Notes under the pieces: generated by a model
Databases searched by the model: none
The model's input: the letters and a program-made list of their open reading frames with translations, nothing else
Told to the model about the DNA's origin: nothing
From: Phialocephala subalpina
Lineage: Eukaryota > Ascomycota > Leotiomycetes > Helotiales > Mollisiaceae
DNA length: 19,081 nucleotides
Assembly (NCBI GenBank): GCA_900073065.1
Contig: FJOG01000049.1
Location: 241,721 to 260,801, forward strand
Reading direction: 5' to 3'
Translations under genes and position numbers: made by a program
Part shown: one piece after another, positions 1 through 10,647 of the stretch
Position numbering within the stretch: position 1 is the first letter of the stretch
How the letters are laid out: the number at the start of each line of letters is the position of its first letter

Positions 1-660
1 TTAATAATTTATTATTTAATGTAAATTTAAATTAATTTAATTTTGAAATTTATGAAATTTATATATAAAATAAATAATTTTAAAGGAAATTTTTTTTCTT
101 ATTTAAAAACCTTTTATAACCTTTTATTTTATTAATTAAATTAAAAATCAAAATATAATAAAATAAAGAAAAAATAAATTTTATTTATAATTTATAATTT
201 CAATTTTTTTTCTTTTATTTATTATTATTTTATTAATAATTTAAAAGTATAATTATTATTCTTATATTAATAATTTAATAACTTTTGATATATAAATTCG
301 ATTAAATTTTCAAATTTAAATCGCATTTAATATTCTTATTAATAATATTAAATTATTTAAAAATATTTCTTTTTTAAATTTTTTAATTAGATTTATATTA
401 ATTATCTCGATTTATAAAATAATATATTCAATCCTATTTAATGATTAAATAATATTTATTTATAATTTCTTTAATATTAAGTACTTTTAAACCAATAATA
501 TTATATATATTAATTATAATCTTTAAAACTTATTTTATATTATCGATTTTATATTCGAAAGTTTTATTATCTCCATTCTAATCAAAATCATAATCTCATT
601 TCGAGCTATTAATCCTAATATTTACTCTTTTGGTATCGTTCTTATACTTTATTATTTAGT
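1..660. repeat. AT-rich island, RIP-like, no genes
   Basis: The sequence is almost entirely A and T with only scattered G or C, many TA dinucleotides and stop codons in every frame. Base composition returns to normal at about 600-690. This is what heavily RIP-mutated transposon relics look like in Pezizomycotina. No element type, terminal repeat or domain can be read any more, so the RIP origin is inferred from composition alone. Confidence 0.75.
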
Positions 661-998
661 ATACTAGTCTTCGGATTTTTGTTCTAGAAGAATCCGGTAT
701 AATTTGCAGCCTTTGAGCAAGAGTAATATCTAATTGATAATTTGCTTCCAATTGTCTTCCCATTTATATTTTGTAGATCGCCTCGCCTTCTCTCTCTACC
801 GTCAGAGGCCGTTTCAATGTCCGTCCAAGAAAGTTGATCACTGCTCAATTGGAAATCCCTGTCCTCCTTCCGGACATTCCTAAACTTCAAAATACCACAA
901 CATAACCAATACATTATACTGCAACTCCCAAACCCAATCCGTTGCCAGCGCTACTGCAGCTTGTGCGGCCGCTGATCGTTCGACAACTCAACAGGATG
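661..998. other. Gene-free transition stretch
   Basis: Composition is mixed here, between the AT-rich island and the downstream end of the broken minus-strand glycoprotein gene. A 76-codon minus-strand open frame (684-914) has no recognisable motif. The stretch is probably 3' flank of the pseudogene. Confidence 0.4.
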
Positions 999-1790
999 CT
1001 ATCGACTAGCCATCTCCAAAGGGTAACTCGGCGTCGGCGTATCTAGATACCTATCCATCTCCGGCGCATTAGGAGAGTTATCAGATTTCCTCGCAGACTT
1101 CCTCTTTCATGGAGACATATACACCAGTCCTCCAGCCAACACTAGAATAGTAATAGGGACAGCAATCCCAATTCCTGCTTTTGCGCCTGTGCTCAGTCCG
1201 CTTGAATCGGGTGTTGTTGACGAGGTGGCGGACCTGTGTGGCTGATGAAGTGGGTGTGCTTGTGGGTGAGGCTGTCGACGAGGTTGTGGTAGTTGAAATC
1301 GATCATTGGATGAGGAATCCTGGACTCGAGAATCCTGAATGATCGCCTAGAGCAGTGAGGAATCTCAAGACGTAGTTCTGTTGAACCGCAAGTTCGTCAT
1401 CAGGCACAGATACGTTCCATCTCACACTACTAGCATTCCTCAGGTTGACGTTGCCTGAAAGCTTCGGGTCAGTAACTTCCACAGAGAAAGAAACAGTTAC
1501 CAACATACTGATGATCAACTGATTGAATGTATTTATTCTACTGTACTGTACTCCTGGGCATACAAATCGAATAACGTCGTCCGGGTGACGGCGGCGTTGA
1601 ATCCAGCAATGCTTTCGACTACTTGCTATCCGTTCCATTGCAATTCGAGCGCGACATTGGCAGGGAAGTTTTGAGTGAAGTCGGAGACGGCTCCGTTGGG
1701 TACTATCCAGAACAGCAAGGCCTGCGCTTGAAGACAGAAATAATAAAATGCAACAGAAATGATCGTGATACAGTTGACTATTGTGAGGCA
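999..1790 (-). pseudogene. Broken gene for secreted single-pass wall-type glycoprotein
   Basis: Read on the minus strand in changing frames, this gives a familiar fungal layout. First comes a hydrophobic signal-like segment ending near LLFWIVPNGAVSDFTQ (about 1740-1690). An extracellular part follows, with WNVSVPDDELA and YVLRFLTALGDHS (about 1440-1345) and then SSPGFLIQ. After that come a Ser/Thr-rich stalk, GLSTGAKAGIGIAVPITILV leading into a membrane helix (about 1195-1110), and a short tail with APEMDRYLDTPTPSYPL ending at TAG 999-1001. The family usually has about 200-260 residues. The reading frame is broken by TAG at 1626-1628 (after WNG), TAA at 1533-1535, TGA at 1303-1305, and shifts near 1215 and 1110. 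No ATG stands at the expected start; an ACG lies there. Some stops fit CAG/CAA changes as in RIP, but the shifts need indels. An intron could hide the 1533 stop but not the rest. The gene is probably dead; its exact function is unknown. Confidence 0.65.
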
Positions 1791-1799
1791 ACAAGTTCG

Positions 1800-2739
1800 A
1801 GAAAAATACTGATTAAAGATAGATGCAAAGTCCTACAAGGATAGAGAAATGGAGACAGCAGGCATTTGAGGGCCGTGTGTCATGCAGGCCATGAAGGATT
1901 GTCGAATTTTAGGCTGTTTCCATAGCATCCTCCTCGGAAAGAACGCCTTAAAGCTCATTGCGAACCTTGTGAATGGTGGTTATGTGCGAGTGAGGCTCCT
2001 AATTCGGTACGATAGTCCGAGGAGGCACAGTAACTTCAGACATGTTGGGAAACGCATTCCCTTACGGCGAATCGATTTCCCGGATGGGTGAGGTTGTGAC
2101 GAAGATGTTGCGGTATGTGCCACTTAGGTGGAGCAGCGTATTCGAGAACCAATGGTCTTTTCAATCGGCCCGCATTTGGACCCCAAGTTTCTAAATATAA
2201 GCTCATTCCTGGACAACACCCAAGATGAAAATATCGTGACAGTTCGGTGTAAAATAAGGTAGTGTTAAGAAATGACGACCATGGTAGTGAAATTACGACT
2301 CGCTGAAAGGACTTTTGGGAAGCGTAAAAGCTGAACTGAGAAAAATCTTCGAGGAGTGAGTTTTGCTCTTGATAGGGTAGGAGCTAGTCTATAATAGGTT
2401 AGATTTGCTCTTGCCCCTGAGCACGCGTCCCAACCTCCCAAAGCTTCTATCACAAAACCGCCGGCCGTTCGACGTTCTTTAACACTCGATTTAAGTTCCA
2501 CGAGGCTACAACGATTTTCTGGGGCAGGGTCGCTCACCACCTGTCATACATTCGGATGCAACTCCAGCTGATTGCACGAATCCGCCCCCAACATATCGAA
2601 CAACCGCTCTCGTCACGAGTGCCAAAATATTCAGCCCCGTCCTCGACATTCAAGATGCTCAGAATGTCATAAGAACACATGAAACACTCGACGATATCCT
2701 CTTTCGAGACTCTTTCAAACTGCTGAGAACCAACAAATT
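1800..2739. other. Gene-poor stretch with leader of next gene
   Basis: No convincing gene is seen. On the minus strand, ATG 2041-2043 opens a 44-codon frame (to TAA 1909-1911) whose composition looks coding (MSEVTVPPRT, then TIHKVRNEL, then GVLSEEDAMET). It is cut by TAG 1999-2001 and TAA 1948-1950, so at best it is another decayed fragment. The last part, roughly 2550-2739, is presumably promoter and leader of the ankyrin-CorA gene. It holds two tiny upstream frames, 2655-2672 and 2679-2726, that would matter only if the transcript starts before them. Confidence 0.35.
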
Positions 2740-5700
2740 ATGTCTCTCGTGCCATTCGGCGACACGGTTCGGCCGGTGGACAAAGTACTGTGGCGGGCCA
2801 TTGGAGATGGAGATGAAGCTCTTGTGCGGACTTTACTTGAGGATCAAGGCGCCAGCCTGGTGACCAGAAACCTTGAAAATCAAACGGCTTTGCACCTAGC
2901 CGTGCTTAATGGTCACGAGGCCATAGCTAGACTTCTCCTAGAGAGAGGTGCTGATATCGAGGCCGCCGGGGATGATGGCGAGAAGCCATTATATATTGCG
3001 GCGGCAACTGGAAATTTTGCCATAGCCAGGGTCCTTCTACAGTTCAACGCGAGTGCTGAGTCCTTCAACGTTAGAAAACAGCTATCAGCTCTGCATAGGG
3101 CAGTCGAACAGGGGCACGAGGAGATTGTCAACCTCCTTTTACGACATGGGGCTGATGTGGATCTCCAAAACTCGAATGGCGAAACGGCGTTGTTCGATGC
3201 GGTGGTGAAGGGAAACTCAAAGTTAGCAACGCTTCTACTTCGAAATGGGGCAAACAAGGACATACAAAGCAAGGATGGCCGAAGCATCTTGACCATTGCT
3301 GCTGGAGACAATACCATGATGGAACTGCTGCAAAAATCCTACCTTCTTCGAGGCCCCTCCATCAATCATGAAAAAGAGCCTGAAGAGTTCCGTTTCAGTC
3401 AGATTCCAACTCCACCAACGGTGGAGAACAAGCAAGAACATCAGGTGGACGCAACCCAAGGTTTTGAAATGACCATTATTGACTTTGTCATTGGGAAACA
3501 CGAGCAAAGAGTCGTTAATACAACTTCTGTGTGGGATGTTCTGTACGGGAGAGGTCCCGACATAATCATGAACCGGAACAGAGACTCAACAGAGGATGAC
3601 AACGAGAAGACCTTCAGATGGTATCATTTCCCAGCGAATAATGTCAGTCTTCCCAGTCTCGTTTTGAACCAACAGAACTCAACAGTTGACATCCGTTGTA
3701 GATGGCATGGGTTGAGGTACGAAAACATTCCCTTTACTATGGCATCGCACTTTATGCTTGAAAAAGACACCCAGGTCATGACCGACAATGGGAACGAAGA
3801 ACGTAGACCCATGAACGTAGCTAACGACGATGGAAACTCAAGGCATTGGTCAGCCGGTTATCTGCCGAGCAGAAATCTGGCGCCGCCATGCTGACCGACG
3901 AGTTCAAGTCCAACCTTGGGTTGACTAATTCAGCTGGTCAGCAATATCAGACGGCAACTGCTCACTCCTCTTTCATGAGACCACTGTGTCGGTCGGTCAA
4001 GGTAATATGCTCCCCAGCTACAGCTAGGAACCATAACTCACACGAGGTGATAGTCTAGGCCTGAAACCTCGTTTGGTACAGGGGAAGGAGATCATGTCAT
4101 GCTCTTTGTTAGCCATGAATTCTGCGCATCCTATTCTGAGCTAATTTTTCTTAGATGCCATATCTGCACTTTGAGGACTACTATGACTACGGAAAAATGT
4201 CCAGGGTTATTTCCCAAGTCAAAAGACTTACGGAGCAGGATAGAGGCGGAGAAATGTCTGATGATCAACCAGTATACACTCGGATGTCACGTCGTCACCT
4301 GAGTCTCGAGGTCTTACACAAATATAGGATTGACTATGAACTAGATCAAGATCCAGAGTATATTTTGATCAACAGATGGGTGCCAGAGTATGAGCAGGAT
4401 TTCTTGTGGGCATCGTCGCGAGAGACTCGAGAGAAAAGGGGAAAACAGCGAATACTGGCAATACAAGACGGCAAAGTGGGAGGAGAATTTGAACATGTAA
4501 TCAGCCAAGCTCACCATAGCGTAACAGGTGAGGCACATAGAGTTAGGGACAGCAGAGAGGAACCCAAAAGCGGAAAGTCCCGACTGAGTCCGTGGATTAT
4601 TTGGTTTGCAGGCGGTCCATGGCCAGGGAGGCCAGACAGAGATGAGGATCGGCGTCCACCTGTTCCTCGAGAGATTACTATACCTACATCTGAGATATTG
4701 GTCACTCCAGGTACATTAACGAAGACAACATATCAGCCGCCAGGGATCCAGGGGACTTTTTCGACATCAACTGACAGGATAGATACTGCTGCACATGAGC
4801 AAATTTCTGGCAGTATCAAATCAATTAAGTTGAAGAATGGGTCAGAAAGGTCAATTGCTCAAGGCGACGAAGGTGGAAACGAAAACGAGCGACGCGACGG
4901 CCAACCTAGACTAGCATCTGGATCTCGAGCACAAACAATGCAAACCGAAGAAGCAGTACCAGAGAAGACCGACATTCCACGAGAAGACAGCAAAACACGG
5001 AAAGCTCATGCCCCTCTAATGACTATAGACCATCTGAACGAAAGTCTCATCCGAGGATACCTACTACCCTTGTCCGGGAAACCTCCCTTTCTACAGCCGC
5101 GGCGAACATTGGATCAGTACTTTTATACACACCTGAAGAACACTACAATGAGAGATAGTGACCAAGTTGTCTATCGGCACATGCTCAAAAGAAATATGCC
5201 GCCAAAGATATTCATGGTTGATCAATTGTGGTTGTGGATTCTGAATGGGGGTGAGTTCCTGGCTTACTTGAATGTTGAAAATGTGTTCTGACAAGATCAA
5301 ACAGATACCATCATTACTTGCTGCCCGCAGCGATGGCGATCGTGGTCGGAAGTTGGGCCGGAAAAGTCGGCTACGCAGCAGCGGCGACTCGTCACGATGT
5401 CAGATGATCCCCTGAACGTTCACCAAATGGTTCTAAAGTTTTTGAAAAACCCTGCAAGGGAGCCAATCACCTCAATATATGATCTTGCTGGCGTTATCAC
5501 AGACTGCACTGCAAGTGTATTTGACCCATTTCGAATTTCAGACGAATTCCAATTCCTGGACTTTTTTGAACGGTCTATCGGCTCAGTTGTAAGTGACAGC
5601 TCCCCTTTGGCTACCGTTTAATGTCTCATAATGGTTAGAGCAACAACGAGGCGTATTGCTTTCAAAGATTTACAGAGAGTCTGGGACAATCAGCATCACA

Positions 5701-6684
5701 AGATAGTGATTCGGATCCGCGGTTCAACATTACTCGAGAAACGAACCTCCTCGTCGAGATTAAAGACATACGTGATGAGTTGAGTATCTTACAAATGGTG
5801 CTAAGTCATCAAGCTTCGACCATGGCAGACTTGTCTCGAATCTGTTCGCGTGCCAGATCAGAGCTGACACCCGCAGCCGCTCTTCAACCAGGTGATCCGC
5901 CTGTGGTAATACCAAACAGAGTTCTCGACAGTCATATGTGGCGAATAGCAAGAATGGATCAACTTGCAGAAAAGACGTACCAGTCAGTGGGTGATCCTTG
6001 TCCTAATCAATTCATGTACGCTCGCTAATGACAAAAAGTTGAATAACCTCATCGACCTCAAACAAAAGCAGGCCAGTATCTCAGAAGCTCTCTCGGCACG
6101 CAAACAAGCAGAAAACACACTTCGACAAGCCGAGAACACGTCACGTCAAGCCGAGCATGCAGCAAGTCAAGCTGAAAGCACCGCTAAGTTACTTGCTGCA
6201 GGTGCCGAGCAAGCAGCTGAGACCGCAAGGCAAGGAAAGACCATTCTCGTCTTTACTGTAATAACTATCATATTTGTAAGATATCTGGTACCACATTCAA
6301 AGAAAGAGCTGACTCTCGAAGCTCCCGTTGTCCTTCATGGCTGCGTTCTTTGCTATTGCAATAGAGTCGTTTCCCTTCAATGACAATGGAAAACTTGACC
6401 TGGGTTATGTGCTGAAATACATGTGTACGTCTATCAAGCGTTCCTTTGCCAAATTTAGTGCTAATAATTCGCATCTAGTGAGCGTCTCCGGTGCTGTGGC
6501 CATACCATTCATCCTGATCGCGTTCAATCAAGACAGAATCGTAAGATGGATGTCGGTCTTTGGCAGAGTCTTTTTTCAACATAGCCGAGACAATGGAGGG
6601 CTTTCGTGGGAAAGGAAGCGGTCTAGCAACAAGCTCGATGCTCCAAGCACCGCCATTCTACATAATGCAATAGGTGGTGTTTAA
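2740..6684 (+). CDS. Ankyrin repeat protein with C-terminal CorA-like membrane domain
   Basis: My exon model is 2740-3774, 3843-4001, 4155-5250, 5305-5588, 5639-5986, 6039-6275, 6322-6424 and 6479-6684, giving about 1155 residues with frame kept at every join. About six ankyrin repeats occupy residues 16-205 (for example TALHLAVLNGHEAIARLLL, LLLRHGADVDLQ). The middle has the fungal CorA-like signature: TFRWYHFPANNVSLP, PYLHFEDYY, RRTLDQYFY (about 714) and VDQLWLWIL. A charged, disordered-looking insert lies between about 490 and 690. A coiled coil (about 995-1040) leads into helix 1 (about 1042-1066, TIIFLPLSFMAAFF), and helix 2 follows at about 1088-1104. The GMN filter motif of true CorA Mg2+ channels is absent, as I recall for this fungal group, so Mg2+ transport should not be assumed. 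Donors GTGAGT, GTAAGT and GTACGT and CTAAT/CTGAC branch sites support the later introns. The first intron (3775-3842, GTCATG...AAG) is weakest; a frameshift there is the alternative. The gene appears intact. Confidence 0.85.
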
Positions 6685-6839
6685 GGAGAGACATGACGGC
6701 TAGATAGCTAGCCTTCTTGTTCTTGCATACTACAGATTGTCTGAACTGAAGAAGGTTATTTTTGGCAAGGAAAATCATGACCTCTAGCGGGTAATCAACA
6801 GTTGAAAGATAAAGAGATCATCTTAAGCGGCCTCTTCTA
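6685..6839. other. 3' flank of the ankyrin-CorA gene
   Basis: This is a short non-coding stretch after the stop codon. A small perfect hairpin, GGCTAG (6698-6703) and CTAGCC (6708-6713) with a four-base loop, lies just after the stop. It could be a 3'UTR structure or chance. Confidence 0.4.
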
Positions 6840-7690
6840 TAATATCGATCATATTACTTGCGAAGTCGAATATGATTTGAGTATATAATTCCTTGATAAA
6901 GCTCAAAAGGAGATTTAAACAAGTAATATTAATAATAAAAGGATTGAAAATCAAGATAATAAAAAGGATATGAAAATATTACTTAGTAATAATTTCGAGT
7001 TATATATAAATCGATCGAATTGAAAATTGAAAAGTATATCAAGTATAAAAATAACGAATATTAGAATAAAAATAATTTACCAATTTTTAAAAAAAAATTA
7101 TTCTTTAATTATAAATTAAATTAAATTTATTATTATATTAAATTAAAAAATAAAGTTTTATTCTTAAGGAATTCTAAAATATTTTATATTATTATTATAA
7201 TATTATTATTTTTATAAATATAAAAATAATTATTAAAATTATTACTTTAAATATAAATTTTAAATTTTAAATTCCTTATTATTTTAATTTTTAATATAAT
7301 TAAAAAAAATTCAATATTTTTATTATTAATTATATTATTAATCTTTTTTTAATTATAAATTGAATTTTCAATTAAAACTTTATATATTTTTAATAATTAG
7401 AAATTTATAATTCTTTTTTTTTTCATTTATAATATATATATTTAATAGAAATAATATATTATAATTCTCAAGAAATTAATAAATATTTTTCATAAGAAAT
7501 ATAATAAAATATTTAATTTAATTTGTTTTTTATTTAATAATAATTATATATAATTAATTAATAATTTTAATATAATTAAAAAAACTTTATTTTAATATTT
7601 TAAATTAGAATTTCTTAATTCAAAATAATTTCCTTTTTATATTATTTTTCGTAATTTAATTTATTATTTTACTTTTTATATATTATCTTC
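6840..7690. repeat. AT-rich island, RIP-like, between genes
   Basis: G and C fall away gradually from about 6840 and return at about 7690. Between these points the sequence is long A/T runs with stops in all frames. No terminal repeats or coding relics can be read. It probably marks a transposon insertion that was later mutated by RIP, and it separates the ankyrin-CorA gene from the HET gene. Origin is inferred from composition only. Confidence 0.75.
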
Positions 7691-8187
7691 TATCAAGCCT
7701 CTTTTATTGCCATAGAAACCAAACTTTTATCATCTTACTATTCGGCAAAAGTACTATTATATTGACCAACCTCCATTTACGCAAAATCTCGTCTTCCATA
7801 GTATATTTTCCCGACCACGTTCACTTCTGCTCCGCTATGCTTTCCCGAATCTGCAGCCAGCCAAAATCTGGAGCGTGTTGGTCGCCTTCCTCCATTCCCA
7901 CCTTCTTCTCATTGTGGCCTTCTTGTTTTCACTTTCGTCGTTCTTCTCATTCTCACCCTGTTCTCATTCCCAATCCTTGTCTCGTTTGCTTTTCTGATCT
8001 GTTCAAGCATCAGGGACGGTGGTTCATAAGGCTGATTCCGCGTGTCAATAGGACTTGTCTCTGATACTTTCAACCTTAAAACACTCCCAGGTTTTTTTTC
8101 TACATTCATCATATAATTATATAAGAAGCTTAAGTTCCCATATATTCTAATAGATCCTTTAATTTTCATAGGAGATAATATCAAGAC
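7691..8187. other. Gene-free stretch downstream of the HET gene
   Basis: This lies between the AT-rich island and the stop codon of the minus-strand HET gene, and likely includes that gene's 3'UTR. It is pyrimidine-rich on the plus strand around 7880-7990. A 100-codon plus frame (7762-8064) and a 91-codon minus frame (7909-8184) have biased composition but no recognisable motif. I do not call a gene. Confidence 0.4.
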
Positions 8188-10315
8188 CTATAAGAGAATA
8201 ATCTCTTCTAAGTTATCCTCATTTTTTGGCCATGCTTCACCGTACATAATGCCGTGTACGTAAACATGAGTGAGAAACCTATATCCGCCTTCAACTGGCC
8301 GCAGTGCCAGCGGCATGTCCAACCCACGGATGATGGCAATTCTGTCGCCTGGCTCGATTGAAACGGGCAAAGGGTCCGCCGCGGTTCCAAAATAGCAGTT
8401 TTCCGTGAAAAAGAAGCATTTCTTCTGCGAAACAGCCATAATATGAGAGTGGAATCGGAAAGCAGCATCGCCGGGTGCAGCGCCAAGTGCAGCGCCAAGT
8501 GCAAAGGCGACAAGTTGCTCCTGAGGGACCCGTTTCATCGCCTCACGCAGATATATCTCGCGCTCCCGCGGTTGACTGGGCACAGAACGTCCAGAACCAA
8601 CGCGCTCCATCGCACGCGCTGCAGTGTCCAGTTCTCCGAGAGTCATGATATTGTACCAGTGATCAAAGGAGTCTTCTTTGGCGGCGAGCTCGTTGTTCTT
8701 GGGATAGTCATTCCCGAGTGTCCGCCGAAGGGCCTCTTTTGTGGATTCTCCCGTTGGATACTTGGACCACTGACTAATTTCTACCCAACTCTTCAAAACC
8801 GAATAGCCCCTGTGGTTGAGACGCAAATATTCAGCCAATGTGTCCGAATCAGGATCTCTATATTTCGAACTCTCCCCACTCGCACTGGAGCTTCCAACAA
8901 GATACTCGATTTCGTCGGCTACGCTGTCCAGATTCGGCATTGGATCAGCACGGAAAATAATTCGATCAACAAATTTGCCTTCGAGGATCAAGCCAAGGCC
9001 ATCTTCCGAGAACGACCATTTTGCACTCTGCCGTCCCGAAGCCGTAAATCGAGCCCGACTAATACCGTATCTGGGGTCACCTTCATCCCACCCATCCTCG
9101 GCAAGGTCAGGAACCCATGAAGGGAGATCACTGCGACGTCGATCTGATGGAGCATGATGCAGAATATATAAATTCTTATCGTAATTAATGCAGGATATCA
9201 CCGCATCTCGGTAGACGTCCTCGACCGGCCGAGAATAATTTGGAGCAGGAAATGGTATCTCGAGCTCCTTGAAGAGGCCACACAGAGCAAAAATCTTATC
9301 TCGGGGGTCCGTAGACTTCTTTCTCCGAGCATTTACGAGGATTGTAAACGCCGAAGGATCATTGTGGAGGTCGCCGGGGTTATCATCGAGCAATACCTTG
9401 GCTCCTGTATATCGCCGTACAAGAACGTAAACGGCGAGCTGTTGTTGCAAAGACATGGCTTCTTTCCAGCGACCCCACTTGTATTTCGCGGCTTTGAGCG
9501 CATCCACAGCAATCGCGAGTTGTATCCAAGGCACTTGGATATTCCCACAACGGAGTGTTATCCTGTCAAGCCAGGAGAGTGTGACTTCTTGAACTGTCCA
9601 CATGCGATGGAACCAAGAACGATTGAAGAGAGCACCCAAAGGGTCTTCAGAATCGCGCTGCACCTCTGGAGCGTCGTGAGAAATGAATTCGTATATCTCA
9701 TCCCGACCAGGAGGTGATGGACTCACTATTGGAGATTTCCTCAGCCTTCTCACGAAGTCGCCTTTGCTTCTGCCGCCGATTCTCCATCGTACTGTCATCC
9801 GCCACGCTAGCTATTTCCATGACAAGATCCAAGGCGCGCCTCATCCGAATATCGCTCTTACCAAGCCAGACAACCACTCCTTTGGCGCATTTGTAGATCT
9901 CACCCATGAGGGCCACTTGTATATTGCGCTCTTCAACAGCGTCGCGGCTCTGATCAATGCAGATGCTATCGATCCACAACCTGGTGGTTTCCGAGGGGTC
10001 TCGAAGCTCACGAAGCGCCGCCTCGCAATTAGCAGTGACCAGCAGACTGTCGCCATTGCACCCGATCTCACAGCTCGGTATCTGGGCGTCCCTGTAAAGG
10101 TCAGTGTGGGGTGCGTCTCCCTTTCAGGGTGCGAGAAGGGCTGACCAAGAATACGAGAGCGCGGTATAATCTCCATCCCATTCCAGGTGATCATCTAACG
10201 AAATGGTACCGAGTTGGCATCGGATTGGCGCTGCTGCATCCTCCGCCGGCGCCAGATGGAGGACCCGAATGTGTCGCGAATGCTGGAGTGGAGTGTGGTA
10301 ATATTGGTCTGGCAT
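8188..10315 (-). CDS. HET-domain (heterokaryon incompatibility) protein
   Basis: Three exons on the minus strand, 10315-10146, 10091-9793 and 9725-8188, give about 668 residues. The HET domain starts near residue 15 (RHIRVLHLAPA) and has DYTALSYSWDAQ (50-60), NCEAALRELR (78-87), LWIDSICIDQ (95-104), then VALMGEIYKCA and VVVWLG, and WFHRMWTVQEV (194-204). The TDPRDKIFALCGL block common after HET domains follows. ATG 10315 is chosen because family members begin just before the IRVLHL strand. Intron 1 (54 nt) has a CTGAC branch site and TTTACAG acceptor. Intron 2 (67 nt, GTACGA...AATAG) is needed to change frame; a one-base indel is the alternative. Proteins of this family trigger incompatibility cell death in some fungi; whether this one does is unknown. 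A GC-rich 12-base tandem encodes the Ala/Gly-rich ALGAALGAAPG near the C-terminus. Confidence 0.9.
8468..8506 (-). repeat. 12-base tandem repeat inside the HET gene
   Basis: The unit gtgcagcgccaa occurs about two and a half times in a row. On the minus strand it encodes an in-frame repeat, ALGAALGAAPG. Its length is a multiple of three, so copy-number change would keep the frame. Confidence 0.75.
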
Positions 10316-10647
10316 GCTGACTGTCTCTATTGAGAAGAAGCAAACGGATTCTGGGCGGGCGAGAGACGACAGAAGGCAGATAGCTGGGGTTAAATTAGCC
10401 GCGTGGTGGGTGCCGCGACTTAAGGTTAAGCCTCGGACAAAACGTGCTGCGCCACAACGCGAGCCCAGCACAAGATAGCTCTGCACGAAGGTAGGTAAAG
10501 TAAAATTACTCCAAACCCCGACAAAAGAGTCAACGCCGACCGCGTACTCAATTCCCTGACGTGATTCAATTTCTCTCATTCGCATGTCAGGCATGACGGA
10601 CCCCGCTGGGCAAGGCCGGCGGCGTAGACGACGATGTACAATTCATC
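10316..10647. promoter_or_regulatory. Divergent promoter between HET and ankyrin-ClpB genes
   Basis: Only 332 bases separate the HET start (10315, minus) from the ankyrin-ClpB start (10648, plus), so both promoters and leaders must share this space. I see no certain TATA box or known operator. A shared promoter suggests the two were once co-expressed, which is inference. Confidence 0.5.

Noticed and set aside
2265..2540. 91-codon minus-strand frame
   Set aside because: No domain, no splice context and low-quality composition; it probably overlaps the promoter of the ankyrin-CorA gene.
2913..3317. 134-codon minus-strand frame inside the ankyrin exon
   Set aside because: It mirrors the ankyrin coding sequence on the other strand and has no motif of its own.
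3801..3853. Alternative short intron using GTAGAC or GTAGCT donors near the CTAACG branch-like site
   Set aside because: The resulting lengths do not give the needed frame change, or are too short (26 nt). The 68-nt choice 3775-3842 keeps the frame.
6840..7690. Mitochondrial DNA, centromere or CRISPR-like origin for the AT-rich stretches
   Set aside because: There are no mitochondrial genes or tRNAs, no regular repeat-spacer pattern, and nuclear genes lie directly on both sides. RIP relics explain the composition better.
7762..8064. 100-codon plus-strand frame downstream of the HET gene
   Set aside because: It follows pyrimidine-biased composition, starts next to an AT-rich island and has no motif or homology that I can recognise.
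8443..9120. 225-codon plus-strand frame within the HET gene
   Set aside because: It lies antisense to well-conserved HET coding sequence and has no recognisable domain.
9841..10594. Longer HET start at 10594 and a second minus frame at 9841-10194
   Set aside because: HET-family similarity begins right after ATG 10315. The 9841-10194 frame shows none of the conserved HET motifs, which appear in the frame reached through the 54-nt intron.
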